From NCBI GenBank assembly GCA_030424595.1, contig JAUHWG010000003.1, forward strand, positions 186,001 through 250,000: 64,000 nucleotides of DNA, in the 5' to 3' direction. The first letter of the stretch is position 1, and each line of letters starts with the position of its first letter. Shown piece by piece: positions 1-8,177 of this stretch. The notes beneath the pieces are model-generated. The model saw only the letters and a list, made by a program, of their open reading frames with translations, searched no databases and was not told the DNA's origin. The DNA comes from Polyangia bacterium (GTDB lineage Bacteria; Myxococcota_A; Polyangia; Nannocystales; Nannocystaceae). The position numbers and the translations under genes are program-made.

Positions 1-95
1 CGGTCTTCCTGGTCCGACGAGCGGCCCCCCTCGACGTCGACATCGGCAGGAGCTGGCAACCATGCATCGTTTACGATAGTCTCGCATGCACCGCC

Positions 96-1244
96 TTGTT
101 CCTGGAGCGTCCCAAGCCCGGCCTAGCCGCGTTTCTCAACACAATACGCCAGGCTATCTGGCTTATGGTGACGGTGCCCTTGCTCATCGCCGGCGTAGGC
201 GCTTTGATCGACCCGGAAGGGATCGGGGGCTTCGTCGCGCGCCTCGGCCGGTCTGCAGCGATCTTTGCTGGGATCTGCGTGTCGATCTCTGCGGTGCAAT
301 GTCTCGTCATCGCCCGGCTCCCGGAAAGCCTCCCCAACTGGCAGCGAGTTGGCCTCACGCTCGTAGGGATCTTCTTCTGTATCTTGGTGTGGCTTGAGGT
401 CGCGGCGCACGTGCTCGTAGGGCTCGGCGTGTTCCGCGGGATCGACGTGTCTCGGGGATTGCTGCTGCGGATCGGCGGGCTGGTCGGCCTCGGTGTCATC
501 GCGCTTCAGTGGGGCCTGGACAGGATCGATGTCCAGCGGCACGCGTCCGAGCGCCGGATCGAAGAACTCCGCTCCGAGAGCCTTCAAGCGCAACTGTCGG
601 CGCTTCAAGCGGCGACCAACCCGCACTTCCTCTTCAACACCCTCAACACGATCGCGTGCCTGATCGAGGAAGATCCGGTGGCCGCGGAGCGCGCAGTTGA
701 ACGCCTGTCGGATCTGTATCGATATATTCTCGAGGGGTCACGCCTGGGATCAGTGTCGGTGTTCGAGGAGATCGGGGCCGTGCGTGACTATTTGGCGATC
801 GAGCAGCTGCGTTTCGGCGAGCGCCTCCGGGTGGAGCTCAATGTCGCGGCCAGGGCTGAGGTGCTCCGAATGCCACCCCTGACGCTGCAGCCGCTGGTCG
901 AGAACGGCGTCAAGCACGGGATCGCTGCGCGTGCCGCTGGCGGACTCCTCGTGATCACGGTCGCTGTCGAGGCCGTGAAAGGACGATCGGCCACGCTCAT
1001 CCTTAGCGTCGAGGACGACGGCCCTGGACTCGGCGCCTCGCGCCATGTCGGCTCGGGCACGGCGCTGGCAAACCTGAGAGAGCGGTTGCGCCTCGCCTAC
1101 GGCGACTCCGCGCGGCTATTGCTCGAACGTGGGGACCTCGGCGGGCTTCGGGCGTGTGTGAGGCTGCCGCTGCGGAGACACGAGTGGGCGGACGATGGCG
1201 ACGATGGCTCTCCCTCACCGGCCCTTGAGGAGGCGGAGCGATGA
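96..1244 (+). CDS. LytS/YehU-type sensor histidine kinase (5' end uncertain)
   Basis: Inner-membrane sensor kinase that would autophosphorylate and pass phosphate to the overlapping LytTR regulator. Seen: about four hydrophobic segments in residues 20-140, a charged coiled linker, the phospho-acceptor motif NPHFLFNTLN with His near 177, the N box LVENGVKHG (Asn near 270) and the G box DDGPGLG (about 307-313). This is the His_kinase plus HATPase_c order of the LytS family. The stop overlaps the next start (ATGA), so the pair is translationally coupled. TTG at 96 is the first usual start in the window, but the frame stays open to the left edge, so the true start may lie upstream. The ligand cannot be inferred. 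Confidence 0.85.
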   Translation: MFLERPKPGLAAFLNTIRQAIWLMVTVPLLIAGVGALIDPEGIGGFVARLGRSAAIFAGICVSISAVQCLVIARLPESLPNWQRVGLTLVGIFFCILVWLEVAAHVLVGLGVFRGIDVSRGLLLRIGGLVGLGVIALQWGLDRIDVQRHASERRIEELRSESLQAQLSALQAATNPHFLFNTLNTIACLIEEDPVAAERAVERLSDLYRYILEGSRLGSVSVFEEIGAVRDYLAIEQLRFGERLRVELNVAARAEVLRMPPLTLQPLVENGVKHGIAARAAGGLLVITVAVEAVKGRSATLILSVEDDGPGLGASRHVGSGTALANLRERLRLAYGDSARLLLERGDLGGLRACVRLPLRRHEWADDGDDGSPSPALEEAER

Positions 1245-2005
1245 ATGAGCACAGCGGAGCGCCAATTGCGCAGGGTGACGCGCTGATCAGGTCGCTTGTG
1301 GTCGATGACGAAGAGCCGGCGCGGCGCCGATTGATCCGCCTCCTTGAGCGGCTCCCAGGGATCCAGGTTGTGGGGGAGGCCGGAAACGGGCTCGAGGCCC
1401 GCGAGCAGATCAGGGCGCTCGCGCCGGACGTCGTTCTCCTCGACATTCAGATGCCAGAACTCGACGGGGTGAGCCTGGTCGAGGCCGAGCGTGGGCTGCC
1501 GCCGGTGATCTTCACGACCGCCCATGACCGCTACGCGGTGCGGGCGTTCGACCTAGCCGCGGTCGATTACTTGCTCAAGCCGATCACGCTCGCGCGCCTC
1601 GCTCGGGCGCTCGGGCGCCTCCGCGCCCTCGAACGCGGGCAGCTCGCGTCACTGCATCGCCAGCTCCGCGAGGACCCGCCTTACGTCTACGTTCGTAACG
1701 GGGCCGACGTGCGGGTCTTCGATGCGCGCGATGTCAGCGGGTTCTTCGCCGCAAACAAGTACACGCTCTTCATGGTGGGAGAGGAAGAGCAGCTTCTCGA
1801 TACGAGCCTCAACGAGCTTGAGCGCCGCCTCGATGACCACGGCTTCATGCGCGTGCATCGCTCGGCGCTGATCAATCTCGCGGCAGTGCGCGCCCTTCGG
1901 CACCTCGACGCCGCCACGCACGTCGAGCTCGTCGACGGGCAGTGCGTCCCCGTTAGCCGACGCGCTGCCGCAGCGCTCCGGCGTCGGCTCGTACCGACCA
2001 CATGA
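1241..2005 (+). CDS. LytTR-family response regulator
   Basis: Cytoplasmic response regulator partnered with the upstream LytS-like kinase. Residues ~17-130 form a receiver domain: acidic pair VDDEE near 21-25, phospho-acceptor Asp68 in VLLDIQMPELDG, and the conserved Lys in YLLKPIT. Residues ~150-250 are a LytTR DNA-binding domain, with the characteristic YVYVRNG, FMRVHRSALINL and VPVSRR segments. The ATG is set by the 4-bp ATGA overlap with the kinase stop. LytTR proteins usually bind paired direct repeats. None was identified here, so the regulon is unknown. The next gene is convergent, so this is a two-gene operon as far as the window shows. Confidence 0.9.
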   Translation: MNEHSGAPIAQGDALIRSLVVDDEEPARRRLIRLLERLPGIQVVGEAGNGLEAREQIRALAPDVVLLDIQMPELDGVSLVEAERGLPPVIFTTAHDRYAVRAFDLAAVDYLLKPITLARLARALGRLRALERGQLASLHRQLREDPPYVYVRNGADVRVFDARDVSGFFAANKYTLFMVGEEEQLLDTSLNELERRLDDHGFMRVHRSALINLAAVRALRHLDAATHVELVDGQCVPVSRRAAAALRRRLVPTT

Positions 2006-2125
2006 GCCACTGGGGCGGCGCTCGGCGTGGAGTAACCGTAGCGACGCGGTCAGAGGTGATGGCCGAGACAGACGGACTCCCGGTGGTGCTGACCTCTTTG
2101 CCCAATGGAAACCTGATGGCGAGCG

Positions 2126-3259
2126 TCACGGGTCCTGCTCCACATCTCCTGCGGGTGTCCTTCGTACACCGCAACGCAGCTCGCCGGCCCAGGTCAGGTA
2201 TGTCGCCCCCCAGTTGTTCGGTGCTTGCCACTCCTCGGCGAGGTGGAGGCGGTCGTCGCCCTCGCGGCGGGCGTAGATCCGCACGACGTCGCCGGCCGGG
2301 CTGGCGACGTCATCGCGGCCGTCGCCGTCGAAGTCGCCGACCATCAGGTACTCGCCCTTCGCCTTGATCGCGCCGGAGCGCCGCTGGATGAAGCCGCTCC
2401 CGGTCGACTGGTTCTCGTTGATGAAGTCGTTTTGCACCGAGACGATGTCGTCTTTGCCGTCGCCGTTGAAGTCGCCGACGAAGCTCGAGTGGCCGGCGCC
2501 CCAGTTCGCGGGCACGGTCCAAGTCTCGTCGGTGAAGCCGCTGCCGGTGCTCAGCCGCACGCGGACGTTGCCATACTGCGCTGTGGCGATGTCGTCTCTG
2601 CCGTCGCCGTTGAAGTCGCCGACGAAGGTGTATCCAGGCTGGCCCCACCAGTCGGTGACCGCCCATGGCTGCGAGTCAAAGTCGCCGCTGGCGGCGAAGC
2701 GCGCGAGGTGGACGTGGACAGCCGTCGGTCGGATCGTCGCGTAGTCGTCGTTGCCGTCGCCGTCGAAGTCGCCGACGCGGGTCATTGCGGCCTCGCCCCA
2801 GCCTCCGGGGACGTCAAAGCGCGCCATCGCGAAGCCCTCGCTCGCCCGGCGGATGACGATGTCATCGCCTTCGACGCTGATGAAGTCGTCCTTGCCGTCG
2901 CCGTCGAAGTCGCCGACGCGGGCGTAGCTCGCGTGACCCCAGTACGGTGAGCGGGTGTCGTGGTCTACGGTGACCCAGGTGTCGTTTCCGCGAGACTCGG
3001 CGATCCGCCCTACCGCGCCCATCGCCGAGGCGACGTCCGTGATCCCGTCGCCGTTGAAGTCGCCGACCCAGATATACGCGGAGTTGCCGAAGCCTCCGGT
3101 CATCAGGAAGTCGACGTCGGGGTCGGGGATGTGGAGCGCGGGGCCGGGGTAGGCGTCATTCGGCCAAGGGTCGGGGAGCGCCTCAGCGGCCTGTGCTGAC
3201 GGTGCGAAGAGGGCGAGGAGAAGCACCGATACTCTCGGCACACCCCCCCCCCACGGCAC
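2126..3259 (-). CDS. Exported FG-GAP (VCBS-like) repeat protein
   Basis: Predicted exported protein of about 360 residues built from a signal peptide followed by seven or so repeats with the pattern RVGDFDGDGKDD or FVGDFNGDGRDD, spaced about 45-50 residues. These are FG-GAP/VCBS calcium-binding blades, so a seven-bladed beta-propeller is likely. Such proteins are usually cell-surface or extracellular. The signal peptide is VSVLLLALFAPSAQAAEA. The start is ambiguous: GTG codons at 3259 and a few codons later are both usable, and a ten-base C tract (G on the coding strand) lies between them. No enzymatic domain is seen, so the function is unknown. Confidence 0.75.
   Translation of the reverse strand: MPWGGGVPRVSVLLLALFAPSAQAAEALPDPWPNDAYPGPALHIPDPDVDFLMTGGFGNSAYIWVGDFNGDGITDVASAMGAVGRIAESRGNDTWVTVDHDTRSPYWGHASYARVGDFDGDGKDDFISVEGDDIVIRRASEGFAMARFDVPGGWGEAAMTRVGDFDGDGNDDYATIRPTAVHVHLARFAASGDFDSQPWAVTDWWGQPGYTFVGDFNGDGRDDIATAQYGNVRVRLSTGSGFTDETWTVPANWGAGHSSFVGDFNGDGKDDIVSVQNDFINENQSTGSGFIQRRSGAIKAKGEYLMVGDFDGDGRDDVASPAGDVVRIYARREGDDRLHLAEEWQAPNNWGATYLTWAGELRCGVRRTPAGDVEQDP
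3243..3252. repeat. C10 homopolymer at the 5' end of the FG-GAP gene
   Basis: Ten consecutive C on the plus strand fall inside the first codons of the FG-GAP gene, between two possible GTG starts. Such a tract is prone to slippage in replication and sequencing, and may affect which start is used. Confidence 0.8.
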
Positions 3260-3304
3260 GGGCGGAATCGCGATTCAACGTCATCTTACCCATGGAATCG
3301 AACC

Positions 3305-3571
3305 CTAGTTTACCCGGACACCGGTCGGACGTCGACGGTCTCTAGGCGGATCCGTCTCGCCGGTCGACGACGTGGACGCGGACGCGCTCGCGGTCTCGCC
3401 AGTGATCGCGCTCGAGTCCGTCATCGAGCCTCCAGAGGAGGTCCCCGAATCGCTCTCGGAGTTGCCCTCCTTCGTAGTCGCGCTAGCGGAGGACGTAGAG
3501 TTCAGCGCCGTCCCTGAAGCGGACGGGCTAGCCCCGGTGTCATCTCCGCAGCCGGCGAGGCTTGTCGCAGG
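3305..3571 (-). pseudogene. Ser/Thr-rich lipoprotein remnant
   Basis: The frame reads SLAGCGDD, a lipobox-like sequence, followed by about 80 residues rich in Ser, Thr, Gly and Ala, the usual linker of myxobacterial lipoproteins, and then ends. Upstream there is no hydrophobic signal core in this frame, only basic sequence, and downstream there is no folded domain. It looks like the stalk of a lipoprotein gene that lost both its signal peptide and its body. It could also be a chance frame. Confidence 0.35.
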
Positions 3572-3868
3572 TTCCGAGAAAAATTCTCCTCGGCCTCGGC
3601 GGACAGAGGCTGCGGTGAAAGTCCAGTGCGCTCTCGCGCGACCTGGAGCGCCAGGGACAGCGGACATAGGGCCTTGGCGGCCGCGGCCGTCTCGTCGAAG
3701 TCGTCGGCCGCGATTAACCGCGGCTCCACGAGCCTCTGAGTACCCGGCGCCTCGCCGAAATACCAGGCTCAAACCTCTTAACCGCACATGACGGGAGACT
3801 ACTCGTACACGTTCCTCGGCTTCGTCGAGATCGAGCCCGTCGACTGAGGCGCGAGCGCCGGGCGCCGC
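3572..3868. other. Gap without a convincing gene
   Basis: No supported gene. A short frame on the minus strand and a plus-strand scrap ending in YTFLGFVEIEPVD just before 3850 look protein-like, but neither has a start with a ribosome-binding site. They probably belong to the same decayed patch as the lipoprotein remnant. Confidence 0.4.
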
Positions 3869-4037
3869 TCAGTCCCCGGGGATCAGCTCTTCGGGATCCT
3901 TCTTCCGCCCCTTGGGCGGGTCGACGATTTCTACGACCTCGCCGAGCCAGGCGTTGCCGATCTGGTACGGGCGTTCGCCGCGGAACGGAAACACTCGGAT
4001 CTTGTCGAAGCCAGCCTCCTGGACCTCCGGGGGCACG
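3869..4037 (-). pseudogene. 3' fragment of an unidentified gene, antisense to the GMC gene start
   Basis: About 55 codons on the minus strand read as ordinary protein (including FDKIRVFPFRGERPYQIGNA) up to a TGA at 3869-3871. Third-position GC by hand count is higher here than in the opposing frame. Beyond 4037 the frame continues only as the antisense of the GMC oxidoreductase. The simplest reading is the C-terminal stub of a gene whose 5' part was replaced by the GMC gene. The family is not recognised. The alternative is a 5' extension of the GMC gene on the plus strand. Confidence 0.3.
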
Positions 4038-4039
4038 CC

Positions 4040-5632
4040 ATGGCTTCTAGCGAACCAACCTACGACATCATCGCGGTCGGCACTGGCTTCGCCACGACTT
4101 TCTTCCTGCACAGGGCCCTCCAGCATCTCCCGAAGAACGCGCGCGTGCTCGTGCTCGAGCGCGGCAAGCATGAGAGCCACGGAGACCGGATCAAGCGTCG
4201 CCACACTCTGGGTCGCGCGGAGCGGAAGATGTACGTCGCTGAGACGGACATCAAGAAGAGCTGGCGGTTCAACATCGGCTTTGGGGGCGGCTCGAACTGC
4301 TGGTTCGCCTGCACTCCGCGCATGCTCCCCGAGGACTTCGAGATGAAGACTCGCTACGGGGTCGGCGTCGACTGGCCGGTCAAGTACGACGCGCTCGAGA
4401 CCTACTACTGCGAGGCCGAGGACCTGATGGAGATCGCGGGCCCGTCGGAGTCCACGCCGTTTCCACGCAGCCGCCCGTACCCGCAGCCCGAGCACCGCAT
4501 GTCCGACCCGGACAAGCTGCTCAAGAAAGCTGCGCCCGACAAGTTCTTCTCGCACCCCTGCGCTCGCCCGACGAAACCCACCAAGTCCGGGCGCCCGGGG
4601 TGCTGCGCGTCGGGCGTGTGCGAGCTCTGCCCGATCGACTCCAAGTTCACGGTGTTGAACTCGATGGCGGATCTCTACGAGGACCCGCGGGTGACGCTGA
4701 CGCTCGGCGCCAACGTGATCGCCGTCGAGACGACGGCAGGTCGCGCCTCGGGGATCCGCTACCTCGTCGGCAAGAAAGAGAAGGTCGCGCGAGGGGACTT
4801 CGTGGTCCTGGGCGCCAACGCGATCTTCAATCCCTTCATCCTGCTCAAGTCTGGGATCGACGGGCCCCAGGTCGGCCGCGGGCTGGTGGAGCAGGTGAGC
4901 GTCACGGGGAACCTCTCGTTTGACGGCGTCGACAATTTTCAAGGCTCCACGAGCATCACAGGCCATGGCTACTGGATCTATGGCGGAGAGCACCGCAAGA
5001 AGCACGCCGGCGCTCTCATCGAGACGTGGAACACCCCAGGGCTCCGCAACGTCCGCGGCAAGTGGCGCCAGCGCATGATGTTCAAGGCGATCTTCGAGGA
5101 CCTTCGTCGCGAGGAGAACCACGTCAAAGTCAGCGGCGATGACCCCAACAAACCGCTCGTCGTGTTCAAGCGGCGCTCAGACTACGCGCAGCGCGGGATC
5201 CGGAAGGCGGCCGAGCTGCTCGAGCCGGTCTTCGCCAACGCGCTCCCGCTCGAAGAATTCTCCGTCGGGAAGAACGCCCACTCGACCGAGGCCCACATCA
5301 TCGGCACCACGATCATGGGCACCGACCCAGCCGCGAGCGTGATCGACGCGGATCACCTGCACCACAGCGTCCGTAACCTCGCGATCGTGGGCAGTAGCGT
5401 GTTCCCGACCGCGGCGCCGGCGAACCCGACCCTGACGATTTCGGCGCTCTCGCTGCGGTCGGCGGATCGCCTGTTCGGACCGGCGGGCGTAGCGAAGGCG
5501 GCCGCGGCGGCGGCCCCTCCGACCGCGCCCGCGTCGGCGGAAAGTGCGGCGCCCGCTGGAGACAGCGCTGCCCCGCCCTCGGGCGACGCCAACGCTCAGA
5601 CGCCCAGTGGCCCCCCGACGTCCGGCAGGTAG
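4040..5632 (+). CDS. GMC-family FAD oxidoreductase
   Basis: FAD-dependent oxidoreductase of the glucose-methanol-choline type, acting on an unknown alcohol or sterol-like substrate. The N-terminus holds a Rossmann motif (YDIIAVGTGFATT, last Gly replaced by Thr) and an ADP-binding acidic end (VLVLERG). GFGGGSNCWFACTPRM corresponds to the GMC signature. Conserved C-terminal blocks include NAHSTEAHIIGTTIMGTDP and VGSSVFPTAAPANPTLTISAL, with His and Asn at the usual active-site places. A Cys cluster (CCASGVCELC) sits near residue 195. The last ~50 residues are an Ala/Pro/Ser tail, perhaps a linker. No signal peptide is evident, so it is probably cytoplasmic. Confidence 0.85.
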   Translation: MASSEPTYDIIAVGTGFATTFFLHRALQHLPKNARVLVLERGKHESHGDRIKRRHTLGRAERKMYVAETDIKKSWRFNIGFGGGSNCWFACTPRMLPEDFEMKTRYGVGVDWPVKYDALETYYCEAEDLMEIAGPSESTPFPRSRPYPQPEHRMSDPDKLLKKAAPDKFFSHPCARPTKPTKSGRPGCCASGVCELCPIDSKFTVLNSMADLYEDPRVTLTLGANVIAVETTAGRASGIRYLVGKKEKVARGDFVVLGANAIFNPFILLKSGIDGPQVGRGLVEQVSVTGNLSFDGVDNFQGSTSITGHGYWIYGGEHRKKHAGALIETWNTPGLRNVRGKWRQRMMFKAIFEDLRREENHVKVSGDDPNKPLVVFKRRSDYAQRGIRKAAELLEPVFANALPLEEFSVGKNAHSTEAHIIGTTIMGTDPAASVIDADHLHHSVRNLAIVGSSVFPTAAPANPTLTISALSLRSADRLFGPAGVAKAAAAAAPPTAPASAESAAPAGDSAAPPSGDANAQTPSGPPTSGR

Positions 5633-5633
5633 C

Positions 5634-5780
5634 CGCTACACCGACGGCGCCTTCGAGGAGGGCGCTGAGGAGCTTTCCTTCCGAGCCGTGCCGCCGCCGA
5701 CGGCCGAGCGGATGACCGCCATCCTCGATCCACACGCATCGACAATAGTCGCCCAGCGGCGAGCTCCCCAAGCTTGCTAG
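5634..5780 (+). pseudogene. Possible C-terminal-type fragment of an IS91/Y2-like transposase
   Basis: About 45 codons include DGAFEEGAEELSFRAVPPPT, resembling the segment LDGVY-x-LRF-x-APPPT found in zinc-finger/Y2 transposases common in myxobacteria. There is no start, no catalytic Tyr region and no terminal repeats, so it would be a relic. It is called from motif resemblance only. Confidence 0.35.
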
Positions 5781-5953
5781 AGATGTCGAGCCAGCGAACA
5801 TCGGCTCGACCTTCCAGTACGCGTTCTTGGGCGGATCACCCTCGTAGGGCACGGCCTCGACATCCGCAAGGACTCGCTCGGCACGGTGCGGCCTTCGCGT
5901 AGGCCGTGTGCACGCTGGGCAGGATCGTTGAACAGAGCGGACGCAAACACGCT
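5781..5953. other. Short gap
   Basis: No gene is supported between the transposase scrap and the converging end of the phosphate transporter gene. Confidence 0.5.
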
Positions 5954-7339
5954 TCAGTCCAGAGTCTCACTCGAACCTTCGCCCGACTTGGACTGAGCGT
6001 CGAGCCGTTGCTCGAGCTTGCGGCGCAGGTATACGTGTGGGCCGAGCAGCATTGTCAGCATTACGATGGTCATGACCGCCGCCGCGACTGGCTGCGCGAA
6101 CGTGTAGATGATCACCGGCGCGACGATCGTGAGCATGAACAGATAGCCGAGCAGCAGCCAGGGGCGCCGCCGCGACTTCTCGGCCAGGAACTGCGCCGAG
6201 CCGATCACGCTGCCCTCGAGTCCGGGCACGACCCAAGCCAGGAACACCGCGAAGCTGTTGAGATAGACGTGGGCCAGGGCGATCGTCATGCCTGCGTGAA
6301 AGCCCGGCTGACCGAGGGCGCTGGTCGCCGCGATGACGGCGGTGAACGTTGTCCCAATGTTGGCGCCAAGGATGAAGGGGAAGATCTTGCGTATCTCGAA
6401 GAAGCCCATCGCCGCGAGCGGGACGACCAGCGACGTCGTGACCGAGCTCGACTGAACCAGCGCGGTCAGGACCAACCCACGCAAGAAGGTGTCGTAGCGG
6501 CTCGTGCCGAGCAGCTTGGCGCCCATGGCCTGAACATCGTCGGCGTTGGTGCCGGCGAGCACGACCTCACGCATTCGCGTCGAGAAACCCTTGAGCGCGA
6601 CAAACAACAGCGGCACGGCGACCAGCGCGATGGCCCAGCCAGGGACGCCAAGCTCGTCGAGCAGCAGCGCCCGAACCGGCTCGGTGTAGGTCTTGGGCGA
6701 GACCACCTGAATAAGCGAGAGCAACCAACCCGAGTCGGGCACGGTGTCGGCCATCCACGTCGCGCTGTGCTCGGACAGTCGCAAGATCCAGCCGAACGGC
6801 AGCTCGAGGAACAACAAGATCGCCGTGATCAAGATGATGTTGAAGAAGTCGTGGACGACGGCGGTGCCGACCGAACGCTCAAAGCCCTCGCCACGCTCCA
6901 CGAGCAGCAGCTTGCGTAGGTTCGCGAGGGGGCGACGGCGGACCAGCGGCGGGGCTTCGGTCGCCAAGGCCACGACGGTCGAGGTCACCGAGGTCCCGAG
7001 GTTGGCGCCGTGGACCAGCCCGGCGGCGATCAGCAGCGGGATGATGCCCTCGCGGGTCATGACCACGGCCATCGACGTGACCGTGGAGCTGGACTGGATC
7101 AGCGCGGTCCCGATCAGTCCAGCGACAAAGCTGCGCAGCTCGGTGATGTGCGCGGCGTTGTCGTGCAAGAAGGTCTGGACGGGGATCGCAAAGCTGGCCT
7201 CGAGCCCGCCGCCGAGGAGATCGATGGCGAGGAAGAACAGGTAGGCGAACGCGAGGAGCGCCGCGCCGGCGAGAAGGGCCCTCGCAGGGCCCTCGCTGCG
7301 TCGGCGTCCGCGGTCGCGGCGGCGGAGCGCGTCGTCCAT
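5954..7339 (-). CDS. Na+/phosphate cotransporter family protein (NptA/PNaS type)
   Basis: Polytopic inner-membrane protein of the PNaS family, which couples Na+ to inorganic phosphate movement. Two inverted Na_Pi_cotrans repeats are visible, each with the hallmark QSSS motif: ALIQSSSTVTSMAVV near residue 80 and ALVQSSSVTTSLVVP near 300. GANLGTSVTSTVVAL and GANIGTTFTAVIAA follow them. Around ten hydrophobic segments fill the rest. It lacks a C-terminal PhoU-like domain. ATG at 7339 (MDDALRRRDRG) is preferred over an upstream TTG because it leads directly into the basic cap before the first membrane segment. Direction of transport cannot be told from sequence. Confidence 0.85.
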   Translation of the reverse strand: MDDALRRRDRGRRRSEGPARALLAGAALLAFAYLFFLAIDLLGGGLEASFAIPVQTFLHDNAAHITELRSFVAGLIGTALIQSSSTVTSMAVVMTREGIIPLLIAAGLVHGANLGTSVTSTVVALATEAPPLVRRRPLANLRKLLLVERGEGFERSVGTAVVHDFFNIILITAILLFLELPFGWILRLSEHSATWMADTVPDSGWLLSLIQVVSPKTYTEPVRALLLDELGVPGWAIALVAVPLLFVALKGFSTRMREVVLAGTNADDVQAMGAKLLGTSRYDTFLRGLVLTALVQSSSVTTSLVVPLAAMGFFEIRKIFPFILGANIGTTFTAVIAATSALGQPGFHAGMTIALAHVYLNSFAVFLAWVVPGLEGSVIGSAQFLAEKSRRRPWLLLGYLFMLTIVAPVIIYTFAQPVAAAVMTIVMLTMLLGPHVYLRRKLEQRLDAQSKSGEGSSETLD

Positions 7340-7361
7340 GCGCGCATCGTCGCCCCGCCTT

Positions 7362-7377
7362 GTCACGGTCAAGTGAC
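7362..7377. promoter_or_regulatory. GTCAC-N6-GTGAC palindrome upstream of the phosphate transporter gene
   Basis: A perfect inverted repeat with 5-bp arms, 7362-7366 and 7373-7377, lies about 23 bp before the ATG at 7339 and between divergent genes. It is a possible operator. The arms are short, so chance is not excluded. Confidence 0.3.
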
Positions 7378-7462
7378 GTTGCGGTCGCGCTCTGGCGATC
7401 TAGCGTCGAGCCGGCAAGCTCTGCGCTTTGTCGGCGGTCGCGATCGTGGTCTCGTAGCGGCG

Positions 7463-8061
7463 ATGAAGGTGGTTGTTCTCAACGGATCGACGGGCGCGGA
7501 CAAGGACGGCAGCGACGCGCTCAGCGAGCGTATCGCGGCGCTCCTCGAGCGCCGCGGCAGCGACGTCCAGGCGTACACGCTCCGCGAGTGCAAGCTCGCT
7601 CACTGCGTCGGCTGCTTCGCCTGTTGGATCGAGAGCCCCGGGCTGTGCAAGACCGACGACGCGTCGCAGGAGATCGCTCGCGCGGTGGTCCGAGCCGACG
7701 TCGCGGTCATCGTCACGCCGATCACCTTCGGCGGCTTCTCGTCGGCGGCGCCGGCTTCGTCTGGCGCGGTGGGATGGCCCTGGGCGGCGGGCAGCCGATC
7801 GGCGGTCACCAGCTCGAGGATGCTCCGGGAGCGCGCGCGGCCGTCGAGGCCCTGACCCTGGCGGCCGAGGCCCTCGCCGCTGGCGAGGCGATCCCGGCGC
7901 GGGCTGTCGCCTTGATGGCGAAGCCGACGATGCCCCGCTTCCTCTACATGATGCTCGGCAACATCGGCTGGCGGGTGCAGGCGCTGCGCAACGGCGTCCT
8001 CACCAAGCTCGGCGACGAGCCCTTCGCCGCGGACGCGGAAGCCGACGGCGAGGCGCGCTAG
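7463..8061 (+). pseudogene. NADPH-dependent FMN reductase / flavodoxin-like protein, internally deleted and frameshifted
   Basis: The 5' part (7463 to about 7744) reads MKVVVLNGSTG, then a CxGCFxCW cluster and VIVTPITFGGFS, the start of an NADPH-dependent FMN reductase. Coding then jumps frame: from about 7745 another frame reads GGAGFVWRGGMALGGG and continues to a stop at 8061, matching the C-terminal half of flavodoxin-like NAD(P)H oxidoreductases. The middle flavin-binding segment, normally about 100 residues, is missing. A deletion that also shifted the frame explains both. Fusion of two unrelated relics is possible. A single sequencing indel would not explain the missing middle. Confidence 0.65.
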
Positions 8062-8177
8062 GCCGGCCTTCGCGGCGCTCACCGAGGGTCAGCCTGCGGA
8101 GCTCCTCGGTGTCATCGAGATGCTGCGGAGTCGATCCGGCGCACGGCGGTCGCCTCCGCGCACGACGTCGATCCGCG

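Noticed and set aside
3240..3330. A TTCGATTC-like T-loop on the minus strand suggested a tRNA.
   Set aside because: The flanking 5-bp T stem has a mismatch, no acceptor stem pairs at the expected distance, and no D or anticodon arm could be drawn.
3869..5122. Long minus-strand frame over the GMC oxidoreductase gene.
   Set aside because: Most of it is the antisense of a clear GMC protein; only the last 55 codons read as possible real protein and are listed as a fragment.
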